Shown here: positions 1-5,646 of the stretch, in pieces
Numbering within the stretch: position 1 is the stretch's first letter
Layout of the letters: each line of letters opens with the position of its first letter
Origin: Gammaproteobacteria bacterium
GTDB taxonomy: Bacteria; Pseudomonadota; Gammaproteobacteria; Arenicellales; Spongiicolonaceae
Assembly (NCBI GenBank): GCA_007570945.1
Contig: RKSH01000175.1
Coordinates: 1-7,850 of the forward strand
Reading direction: 5' to 3'
Length of the DNA: 7,850 nucleotides
Notes under the pieces: generated by a model
Database searches by the model: none
Told to the model about the DNA's origin: nothing
Seen by the model: the letters and a program-made list of their open reading frames with translations, nothing else
Position numbers and translations under genes: made by a program

Positions 1-197
1 AGTTGCACCTGTTCCTCATCGTCCCACTCAAACTCCACCGGCAGGCGCACCTCTATGGTGTGGGGCATCCGCTTGGGGGAAGCGCAACCGAGCAGGCGCA
101 ACTCGGCCGAGCGCGACTTTTGCCGGCGGAATGCGAGGTCGCTGAGGTCCTCGCTGCCCGCGCGCCAGCGGCCGGTCATGGTGTAGTGCTCAATCAT
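1..197 (-). CDS. Unrecognised protein, N-terminal part (runs off the window)
   Basis: An open frame begins at ATG 197 (an alternative ATG is at 179) and is still open at the window edge, giving 65 visible residues. Codons end mostly in G or C, like the real genes around it, which supports coding. The visible part is soluble-looking and charged, with an Arg/Lys-rich stretch (residues about 23-38) and a very acidic patch near residues 57-63 (EFEWDDEEQ). It has no membrane segment, so it is not NqrD, which is an integral membrane protein and usually follows nqrC. The start lies 11 bases after the nqrC stop, so it is probably co-transcribed. No clear Shine-Dalgarno precedes either ATG, so the start is uncertain. 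I do not recognise the family and assign no function. Confidence 0.5.
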   Translation of the reverse strand, partial: MIEHYTMTGRWRAGSEDLSDLAFRRQKSRSAELRLLGCASPKRMPHTIEVRLPVEFEWDDEEQVQ

Positions 198-208
198 CAG
201 CAGCGCAT

Positions 209-1039
209 TCAGGGCCGCATTCCCGCGCGCCAGCGGGCCAGGAACGGGCCGAAGCCGTGGTCGCCCATCCAGTAGCGGAACAGATTGGTGACGCCGCGGC
301 CGGTGATGCTGGCGCCGGACAGGCCGTCCACTTTGTGGCGCGCCTCGGGGGATTCGTGGTCGAAGACGCCGGTGGCGACTTCAATGCCCACCGCCCCGTC
401 ATCGCTGAAGATTTTCTTGCCGCGCCACTGGCTGCGCCACCTCGGGTTGTCCACCTCGCCGCCAAGGCCGGGGGTTTCCTTGTGCTCGTAAAACTTGAGG
501 CGGTACACGGTGTCGGCGTCCGGCTGCAGCGAGACAAAACCGTACAACGTGCCCCACAGCCCATAACCGTGCACCGGCAGAATCAACCGGCGGACGCCGT
601 CGTCGTCGCCACGCACCAAGTACACAGTGGCGCGGCGGGCGCGGCGGCCGATGCTGGCGAGGTCGTCCTGTGGGGCGATGGTGATGCTGCGCGCCGGGTC
701 GCGCGCCGCCCGCCGCTGGTCAAAGCCGCCGGCGTCCAGGTCGACGAAAGTACCGCTGGCCAGGTCCACCACCCGCGCCTCCACCCGCCGCAGGCGTTCG
801 GCCACCGACCGCGATTCATCGGTGAGGCCGGCGACTTCCAAAATGTTTTTCTGCAGGTCCAACTCCTTGTTGTAGAGTTGCCGCGGCTTCAGGGTGACGG
901 CCGACACCGACACGATGACCGAGCACACCAGGCACAGGCCGACGGTGACAATCACCGTCTTGGCGGTGCTGTCGTTGGCCATGGCCAGAAAGCGGCCGAT
1001 TAGGCCGGGCTTTTTTGGCTGTTGCGGGTGGTCTGCCAT
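209..1039 (-). CDS. nqrC: Na+-translocating NADH:quinone reductase subunit C
   Basis: NqrC is a peripheral subunit of the Na+-pumping NADH:ubiquinone reductase, anchored by one N-terminal helix and carrying a covalently bound FMN. The 276-residue product has that helix at about residues 28-48, then the family block KPRQLYNKELDLQKNILEVA (51-70). The flavinylation motif DGLSGAS is at 238-244, and the typical end GDHGFGPFLARWR at 259-271. The acceptor is Ser244 rather than the usual Thr. The ATG at 1039 gives about 20 more residues before the helix than many homologues have. An internal ATG at 982 (MANDST) would match the shorter form, but neither start has a strong ribosome binding site. With the 1039 start the gene overlaps the end of nqrB by 40 bases, suggesting translational coupling. 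ApbE (not in the window) would be needed to attach FMN. Confidence 0.93.
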   Translation of the reverse strand: MADHPQQPKKPGLIGRFLAMANDSTAKTVIVTVGLCLVCSVIVSVSAVTLKPRQLYNKELDLQKNILEVAGLTDESRSVAERLRRVEARVVDLASGTFVDLDAGGFDQRRAARDPARSITIAPQDDLASIGRRARRATVYLVRGDDDGVRRLILPVHGYGLWGTLYGFVSLQPDADTVYRLKFYEHKETPGLGGEVDNPRWRSQWRGKKIFSDDGAVGIEVATGVFDHESPEARHKVDGLSGASITGRGVTNLFRYWMGDHGFGPFLARWRAGMRP

Positions 1040-2235
1040 CGTTTCATTCTGCGCCGGACATTGGCGCGCACCACGAAATGGTCGATGAGCGGGGCGGTGA
1101 GGTTGCCGAACAGTATGGCCAGCATCACGCCCTCCGGAAAGGCCGGGTTCACCACCCGAATCAGCACCGTCATCACCCCCACCAGCGCGCCGAAGATCCA
1201 GCGGCCGGCGTTGGTCATCGCCGCGCTCACCGGGTCGGTGGCCATGAACACCATGCCGAAAGCGAAGCCGCCGAGCACCAAATGCCAGTGCCACGGCATG
1301 GCGAACATGGGGTTGGTGTCGCTGCCGATGAGGTTCAGCAGCAAAACCGAAGCCACCATGCCGAGGAACACGCCGGCGATGATGCGCCATGAGGCCACCC
1401 GCGTCCACACCAAAAACAGCGCGCCGAGGAGGCAGGCGGCGGCGGAGGTTTCGCCCATGGAACCCTGCATGCGGCCGAAGAAAGAATCCCACCAGCCGTG
1501 GCCGGCGGCCACCACGGCATCCATGCCGCCGAGCGCGGCCAGGGCCAGGGGCGTCGCCCCGCTGAAGCCGTCCACCGCGGTCCACACCGCATCGCCGGAC
1601 ATGGCCGCCGGGTAGGCGAAGAACAGAAACGCGCGGCCGGTGAGCGCCGGGTTGAGAAAATTCTTGCCGGTGCCGCCGAACACCTCCTTGCCGATGACCA
1701 CGCCGAAAGTGATGCCCACCGCCACCATCCACAGCGGAATGGCCGGCGGCAGGGTCAAACTGAACAGGATGGAGGTGACGAAGAAGCCCTCGTTCACCTC
1801 ATGGTTGCGCACCGCCGCAAACAGCACCTCCCAGAAGCCGCCCACCGCCATGGTGACGATGTACACCGGCGCCCAGTACATAAAGCCGTGGGCGAAGTTG
1901 TCCCACCAACTGGCCGGGTCGTAGCCGCTGAGCGCATCCAGCAACGCGCCGCGCCAGCCGCCGGCCGAACTGACGCCGAGGGCGGCCATGGCGGTGTTGG
2001 CCTGAAAGCCCACGTTCCACATCGCCACCAGCGCGCACGGCATCACCGCCAGCCACACGTAAATCATCACCCGCTTTAGGTCCACGCCGTCGCGCACATG
2101 CGGCGCGGTGCGCGTGACATCGGCCGGCGAGTACAGAAAAGTGTCCACCATCTCGTAGACGGCGTAATACTTTTCCAGACTGCCGCCCTTGGCGAACAGC
2201 GGATGAAGTTTGTCCAGTTTCTGCCGCAGCGACAT
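1000..2235 (-). CDS. nqrB: Na+-translocating NADH:quinone reductase subunit B
   Basis: NqrB is the large integral membrane subunit of NQR. It holds a covalent FMN and riboflavin and takes part in Na+ translocation and quinone reduction. The 411-residue product has the usual length and family blocks: an N-terminal amphipathic segment with LHPLFAKGG (10-18), the conserved GKEVFGGTGKNFLNPALTGR (182-201), and the flavinylation motif SGAT at 225-228 with Thr228 as FMN acceptor. MATDPVSAAMTNAGR (331-345) and NPAFPEGVMLAILFGNLTAP (363-382) follow, with many hydrophobic helices throughout. Its ATG shares one base with the nqrA stop (TGATG), so translation is probably coupled to nqrA. The C-terminal tail after residue 391 is basic and polar and overlaps the nqrC start. 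I see no damage. Confidence 0.96.
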   Translation of the reverse strand: MSLRQKLDKLHPLFAKGGSLEKYYAVYEMVDTFLYSPADVTRTAPHVRDGVDLKRVMIYVWLAVMPCALVAMWNVGFQANTAMAALGVSSAGGWRGALLDALSGYDPASWWDNFAHGFMYWAPVYIVTMAVGGFWEVLFAAVRNHEVNEGFFVTSILFSLTLPPAIPLWMVAVGITFGVVIGKEVFGGTGKNFLNPALTGRAFLFFAYPAAMSGDAVWTAVDGFSGATPLALAALGGMDAVVAAGHGWWDSFFGRMQGSMGETSAAACLLGALFLVWTRVASWRIIAGVFLGMVASVLLLNLIGSDTNPMFAMPWHWHLVLGGFAFGMVFMATDPVSAAMTNAGRWIFGALVGVMTVLIRVVNPAFPEGVMLAILFGNLTAPLIDHFVVRANVRRRMKRWQTTRNSQKSPA

Positions 2236-3593
2236 CAGCCCCCCTTTTCAATTTGTGCCAGGCACGCGCGCAACGCCGGGCCGTAGTCGTACTTGCCCGG
2301 GCAGACAAAGGAGCACAGCGCCAAATCCTCCTCGCCCAATTCCAGACAGCCCAGGGACTGCGCGGTGTCGGTGTCGCCCACCACCAGCGCGCGCAACAAC
2401 TGCGTCGGCAGAATGTCCAGCGGCATCACCTCCTCGTAATGGCCGAGGGGAATCATGGCGCGCGGGCTGCCGTTTTGCGACGTGGTCATGGCAAATTTGC
2501 GCTTGCGGTTTAGGCTGGAAACAAAAACGTTAATCGCCGAATACTTGTCGCGCCCCGGCGACAGCCAGCCGAGCAACTCGCGGCGGTCGCTCTCGGCCAG
2601 CACCGACACCTGGGTGTCGTAGCGGCCGAGGTAGCTCAGCGCATCGGCGGCGCGCCGCCCGGACAGCACCGAGCCGGAAATCACCCGGCACTTGCCGTCG
2701 TGCAGCTCGCCGTCCACCAGATCCTCGGTGTAGGCGCCGAGCCGCGTCCTGATTAAGCGCGGCTTTTTCACCATCGGCCCGCCGAGGGCGATGATGCGCC
2801 CCACCGGAAGCGCGCCGTCCACAAACAGCCTGCCGACCGCCATCACATCCTGGTAATCCACCCGCCACACCGTCTTGCCGGCGTGCACCGGGTCGAGGAA
2901 ATGAATGTGCGTGCCGGGCAGGCCGGCCGGGTGCGGTCCGCTGAAGCGCGCGGTGATGCAACAGCCGTTGTCCGGCACCGGCAGACCGGCCTCCTCGGTC
3001 ATGCACACAAAAACCCGGCCGCTGAGTCGGCCAAGTACGCGCAAACCGTCGCCGAAAGCGGCGGCGTCGGTGTTGATAACCGTCACCGGGTCGGCGGCCA
3101 GCGGGTTGGTGTCCATGGCGTTTACAAAAATGGAATGCGGCCGCGCGTCAACCTTCGGCACCTTGTCATATGGCCGGGTGCGAAACGCGCTCCACAGCCC
3201 GGACTTGATTAAATTCCCGCGCACCTGTGAATCCTCCAGCGCATCCAGGCCGTCGCGGTTGTACGCATCAAAATCAACCGCATCCTCCGCGCCACCGGAC
3301 TGGTCCACATTAATCACCACCGACAACAGCACCCGCTTGGCGCCGCGGTTAATCGCCGCCACCGTGCCGGCCGCAGGGGCGGTGAAAGTGACGCCGGGAT
3401 TTTTCTTGTCCTCAAACAACGCCTGCCCCAGCCGCACCCGGTCGCCCTCCCGCACCAGCATGGTGGGGCGCAAGTTCACATAATCCAGCCCCACCACCGC
3501 CACCCGCGAAACCACCGGCCCGTCAAACACCGCCTGCTCCGGCGCGCCGCTGATGGGCACGTCCAGCCCCCGAACAATTCTTTGCGCTCGCAT
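2235..3593 (-). CDS. nqrA: Na+-translocating NADH:quinone reductase subunit A
   Basis: NqrA is the cytoplasmic peripheral subunit of NQR and is implicated in quinone binding near NqrB. At 452 residues it has normal family length. Diagnostic blocks are GLDVPISGAPEQ (9-20), the barrel-sandwich-like TAPAAGTVAAINRGAKR (71-87), DTNPLAADP (161-169), SGPHPAGLPGTHIHFLDPV (218-236), and the C-terminal LGEEDLALCSFVCPGKYDYG (419-438) with Cys427 and Cys431. The ATG at 3593 places the conserved GLD..I motif at residue 9, as in homologues, and no alternative upstream start is visible, yet no clear Shine-Dalgarno lies before it (TTTCCCC precedes the ATG). It is the first gene of the nqr operon. The 125 bases upstream, before the accessory island, should hold the promoter, but I cannot define one. 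Confidence 0.96.
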   Translation of the reverse strand: MRAQRIVRGLDVPISGAPEQAVFDGPVVSRVAVVGLDYVNLRPTMLVREGDRVRLGQALFEDKKNPGVTFTAPAAGTVAAINRGAKRVLLSVVINVDQSGGAEDAVDFDAYNRDGLDALEDSQVRGNLIKSGLWSAFRTRPYDKVPKVDARPHSIFVNAMDTNPLAADPVTVINTDAAAFGDGLRVLGRLSGRVFVCMTEEAGLPVPDNGCCITARFSGPHPAGLPGTHIHFLDPVHAGKTVWRVDYQDVMAVGRLFVDGALPVGRIIALGGPMVKKPRLIRTRLGAYTEDLVDGELHDGKCRVISGSVLSGRRAADALSYLGRYDTQVSVLAESDRRELLGWLSPGRDKYSAINVFVSSLNRKRKFAMTTSQNGSPRAMIPLGHYEEVMPLDILPTQLLRALVVGDTDTAQSLGCLELGEEDLALCSFVCPGKYDYGPALRACLAQIEKGG

Positions 3594-3718
3594 GGGGAAA
3601 GTGTAACCGATAATGGAGACGACGGTGTGTCCACGGATTCATGCCACACTCCGCGCATGTCCCCGCCCGCCATCCGCGCTTACCTCAAGAAAGAACAAAA
3701 CCATCCGACTATGGGCGG
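3594..3718. promoter_or_regulatory. Intergenic region upstream of nqrA
   Basis: This 125-base gap separates nqrA from the end of the small acidic gene. It must carry the nqr operon promoter if nqr is transcribed independently. A loose -10-like ATTATC (minus strand, 3614-3609) sits about 15 bases upstream of the nqrA ATG, but I find no matching -35 at good spacing, so this is weak. The plus strand carries a 21-codon reading frame from 3657, listed separately. Confidence 0.3.
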
Positions 3719-3722
3719 TTAG
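3657..3722 (+). other. 21-codon plus-strand frame, possibly a gene head cut off by the island
   Basis: An ATG at 3657 opens a short frame (MSPPAIRAYLKKEQ at its start) that ends at TAG 3720-3722, just where the AT-richer island begins. The first 14 residues look like the start of a real protein. The pattern AIxxYLKK resembles the first helix of type ISP restriction-modification enzymes, whose C-terminus is found on the same strand at 5396-5590. That resemblance is short and comes from memory, so it is only suggestive. No Shine-Dalgarno is seen before the ATG. It may equally be chance. Confidence 0.2.
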
Positions 3723-3952
3723 TCTTCGTCCCAGGGCCAGGGAACAATCAAACCGGCTCTGGTGTCAGCGGTTTCTTGCACATTGACATTTTTCCCGTTT
3801 CTGAACGAGTCGTCTTCGATGCAACAGACCGCCCAATACCACTGAATTCTGCCGGTTTCTGGGTCAACCCATCTGCACGGAACGCAGAAAGCGCCCGTGA
3901 TGAAAACTTCGCCGACGTGGTCGGAATCGTTGTAATCATCGGAGTCATACAT
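3719..3952 (-). CDS. Small acidic Cys-containing protein, companion of the HNH gene
   Basis: This is a 77-residue protein that I do not recognise. It begins with an Asp-rich stretch (residues 3-11, DSDDYNDSD), carries CVPC at 23-26 and CC at 43-44, is rich in Trp (28, 38, 40, 72, 74), and ends PWPWDED. The Cys pairs could bind a metal as a small zinc ribbon, but spacing alone does not prove it. There is no signal peptide or membrane segment. A good ribosome binding site (AGAGGA, 3970-3965) lies about 12 bases from the A of the ATG. The gene starts 30 bases after the stop of the DUF262/HNH gene on the same strand, so the two are probably one operon. Base composition is AT-richer than the nqr genes, like the HNH gene. 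A role as regulator, inhibitor or accessory factor of the nuclease is conceivable but unsupported. Confidence 0.6.
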   Translation of the reverse strand: MYDSDDYNDSDHVGEVFITGAFCVPCRWVDPETGRIQWYWAVCCIEDDSFRNGKNVNVQETADTRAGLIVPWPWDED

Positions 3953-3982
3953 GGCGATGTTCCTCTGTTGTGGAAAGGTGAT

Positions 3983-5041
3983 TTAGGCGATAGGTTTGCC
4001 GAGCCGCGCGTTGCACGACTGGCAGAGCGCGCGGGCGTTGCGCAAAGTGGTCCCCCCGCCGTGCGCCCATTGCACGGAGTGGTCGGCTTGAAATTCTCCA
4101 AAGTGGTGAAATTTCGTGCCGCACTCTTCGCACTTTTCACCACTGCGAATGAAAATTGCGTAGCGCTCCTCCTCCGAGAAATTACGCCGCTTATCGCGCA
4201 ATTTTGTTTCGGGATGGCGCAACAGGAAAAACCGCTTCATCGTGTTTACGCGTTTTTCCAGGCTGAGTTTGTCGTTGCCTTGTTGCATGAGTCGCTCGAA
4301 CTCATCCAGGTAGGCGTATTTATCGTCAGCGCTCTTTTTATCCGGGTCCAAATCAAGAGATTCGGCGCGGTCGTGCGCAAATTCCGGAAGGAATTTCTTG
4401 ATTTGTGAAAACAACCGTTCCCCCGCATAATTGCTTTCCATCTCTTTGACAAAGAGATAGTATAGTTGAGGATACCCGGCGCGTTTCAGCAAGGGGTCTT
4501 TCTTGCTGAAAACCCTGCCCAGAGCTTTCAGTTGCTTGTCAACCGCCTTTTTGAGCGCGTCCAGCTCGGCATCGCCCATGTTGCGGTACCTATCCGCCTG
4601 CACAAGATTGTCCAGGAACCTTTTCTTGAGGTCCCGGTATGGGGACACGCCTTCTTTTATCCCCTGTTCTACCAGGAGAAAACGCGCCGCCAAATCATAA
4701 TGCTGGTAACGCTTATTCGTGATAAAAATGATGTCCTTAAAGAACTTGTGCTCGGCCACCTCCCTGATAAGACGGCACATCTTGCCGCCCATCGCGTTCC
4801 TTTTTTCGGCCGCGTTCAGGGGCTCGCCGTTGTTTAATCTGAAGAAAAGTTCTTCGATATCATCCAATTCAGCATCGTGAATCACCACGACATCCAACTG
4901 AATGGATTTGAACTGTTCCTGCCAGAACGGAGTCAGGTCACCGTAACGGTCGCCCTTGGATGGGAAAAAACTTGCCGATGGTGTAGGTTTTGGTTTCGCA
5001 ATACATGGGATAACCTCCTGTTTTCGGTGAAATACAACCAT
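3983..5041 (-). CDS. DUF262/HNH (GmrSD-like) endonuclease, N-terminally truncated, probably a pseudogene
   Basis: The frame encodes up to 352 residues. Residues 30-130 match the second half of a DUF262 domain, with GDRYGDLTPFWQEQF (30-44), the hallmark ELFFRLNNGEPLNAAEKRNA (64-83), then RYQHYDLAARFLL (111-123). A charged helical linker (about 150-290) leads to a C-terminal HNH zinc-finger nuclease domain. That domain has CEEC (304-307), the AD-H pair (D320, H321), AHGGGTT (326-332), N335 and CQSCN (340-344), all apparently intact. Intact DUF262 proteins carry about 100 further residues with the QR-type ParB/Srx-like catalytic motif (DGxQR); these are absent. The ATG at 5041 has no ribosome binding site, while an excellent one 23 bases further in drives an ATG (5006) in another frame, so an out-of-frame internal deletion is likely. 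Families of this type restrict modified or foreign DNA. The companion gene follows 30 bases downstream. Domain identity is fairly sure; activity is doubtful. Confidence 0.75.
   Translation of the reverse strand: MVVFHRKQEVIPCIAKPKPTPSASFFPSKGDRYGDLTPFWQEQFKSIQLDVVVIHDAELDDIEELFFRLNNGEPLNAAEKRNAMGGKMCRLIREVAEHKFFKDIIFITNKRYQHYDLAARFLLVEQGIKEGVSPYRDLKKRFLDNLVQADRYRNMGDAELDALKKAVDKQLKALGRVFSKKDPLLKRAGYPQLYYLFVKEMESNYAGERLFSQIKKFLPEFAHDRAESLDLDPDKKSADDKYAYLDEFERLMQQGNDKLSLEKRVNTMKRFFLLRHPETKLRDKRRNFSEEERYAIFIRSGEKCEECGTKFHHFGEFQADHSVQWAHGGGTTLRNARALCQSCNARLGKPIA
4938..5019 (-). promoter_or_regulatory. Strong ribosome binding site and original start, now out of frame with the HNH gene
   Basis: AGGAGG at 5019-5014 (minus strand) stands 7 bases before ATG 5006, which is ideal spacing. 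That ATG opens only 22 codons (stop at 4940-4938). Its first residues, MYCETKTYTIGKFF, resemble the usual opening of DUF262 proteins (a K-x-Y-x-I-x-x-F pattern). The rest of the nuclease lies in a different frame. The simplest reading is that this is the true gene start and that the DNA joining it to the remaining coding region lost a segment not divisible by three. Confidence 0.5.
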
Positions 5042-5079
5042 GCCATAAACTTATCCCACCGGCAACCCTGAAACTGCCG

Positions 5080-5217
5080 ATGTCACCATTTCCTGATGCG
5101 GCACTGTTTTTACGCCGACACTTTGCCGATGTGGAAATTCCTCATCAACAACTGGACGAGGCAAACTTGGAATCCAATATCGATTCGATTTTGGAAAAAA
5201 TCCTCGCGCGCGGATGA
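5080..5217 (+). other. Unassigned 45-codon plus-strand frame
   Basis: An ATG at 5080 opens a frame ending with TGA at 5215-5217. The product is protein-like, with an amphipathic C-terminal helix (DSILEKILARG, residues 35-45), and the frame is open further upstream. No ribosome binding site is seen, and it abuts the MocR-like remnant on the other strand. It may be the tail of another broken gene or a chance frame. I do not recognise it. Confidence 0.15.
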
Positions 5218-5383
5218 GGCGGGCGAGTTCGGCGACGCCGTCGGGGATGCGGGGTTCGGGGATGGAGGAGAAGCCTAAGCGGAAGAGGTTTTTCGGGCGC
5301 GTGGCGGCTTTGCCGTGGAAGAACATCTCACCGGGTTCGAACAGGAGTTTGCCCTCGGCGGCGGCGTTGGCCAACGGGCCGGC
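5201..5383 (-). pseudogene. MocR/GntR-type PLP-dependent regulator, C-terminal fragment
   Basis: About 61 residues in one minus-strand frame read like the C-terminal end of a MocR-type regulator (GntR helix-turn-helix fused to an aminotransferase fold). The key stretches are LLFEPGEMFF, the diagnostic NLFRLGFSSIPEPRIPDGV, and a final helix AELARLIRARG. In intact proteins of about 450-500 residues this segment closes the aminotransferase domain. Here nothing homologous lies upstream: before about 5384 the sequence is the plus-strand end of a type ISP gene. The DNA-binding domain and the PLP lysine are missing, so this is a remnant. The same frame runs on to a stop at 5053-5051, through sequence that no longer looks like the family. 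Confidence 0.6.
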
Positions 5384-5395
5384 ATCCAAGCGCAC

Positions 5396-5590
5396 ATCAA
5401 CGCCGCCCAATACTTCGGGGAAGTCCCGCCGGTTGCGTGGGACTTCACCATCGGCGGCTATCAACCGGCGCAAAAGTATCTCAAAGACCGCGCCTTCACC
5501 CCGGACGAAATCCGCCACTACCAAAAAATCATCGTCGCGCCGGTCGAGACCGCAAAATTGATGGGGCAAACCGATGCGGTTGCGTGGTAG
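5396..5590 (+). pseudogene. Type ISP restriction-modification enzyme, C-terminal fragment
   Basis: The final 64 residues before TAG 5588-5590 match the C-terminal tail of type ISP (LlaBIII-like) single-chain restriction-modification enzymes. The blocks are INAAQYFGEVP, then VAWDFTIGGYQPAQKYLKD, then a helix ending DEIRHYQKIIVAPVETAKLM. In the family this tail closes the target-recognition region of a protein of roughly 1000-1600 residues. Helicase and methyltransferase parts are absent. Upstream in the same frame (from ATG 5315) the sequence is only the antisense of the MocR-like fragment, so that ATG is not a real start. A matching terminator follows directly, so the 3' end is the native one. 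Confidence 0.7.
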
Positions 5591-5598
5591 GCCGGGAA

Positions 5599-5630
5599 TG
5601 GCCCGGCAAAGCCGGGCCAAGGTGTTTTTT
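5599..5630 (+). terminator. Rho-independent terminator after the ISP remnant
   Basis: A perfect 9-bp stem (5599-5607 with 5611-5619, TGGCCCGGC) closes a 3-base AAA loop, followed after five bases by six T residues (5625-5630). The T tract is on the plus strand, so it serves the type ISP remnant ending at 5590. It also separates that remnant from the convergent oxidoreductase gene. Confidence 0.75.
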
Positions 5631-5646
5631 ATTGAAAGGGGGGCGA

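Larger units (their letters stand above)
3719..5200. other. AT-richer accessory island
   Basis: Between nqrA and the gene-remnant zone, base composition and codon choice shift visibly towards A and T. Many codons end in A or T, such as AAA, GAA, TTT and ATT, compared with nearly uniform G/C-ending codons in nqr and ispB. The segment holds the DUF262/HNH gene and its small companion, a typical defence-type cargo. I found no transposase, integrase, tRNA, terminal inverted repeats or target-site duplication, so how it arrived is unknown. The right edge is approximate. Confidence 0.5.

Noticed and set aside
257..1003. 248-residue plus-strand frame opposite nqrC
   Set aside because: NqrC on the other strand is unmistakable. 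This frame is His/Ala/Gly-rich antisense with no motif.
209..1732. 507-residue minus-strand frame covering nqrC and much of nqrB
   Set aside because: Only the last 276 residues are NqrC. The first 231 are the out-of-frame reading of nqrB and have no family likeness.
3594..3620. Sigma-70 promoter for nqrA around ATTATC
   Set aside because: No -35 element at 16-18 bases spacing could be found, so it is left as a weak hint only.
3641..4408. 255-residue plus-strand frame across the island
   Set aside because: It is antisense to both the HNH domain and the small acidic gene. The HNH motif and the ribosome binding sites favour the minus strand.
5315..5395. Start of the ISP fragment at ATG 5315
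   Set aside because: The first 27 residues are antisense of the MocR-like sequence and not ISP-like, so this is not a natural N-terminus.
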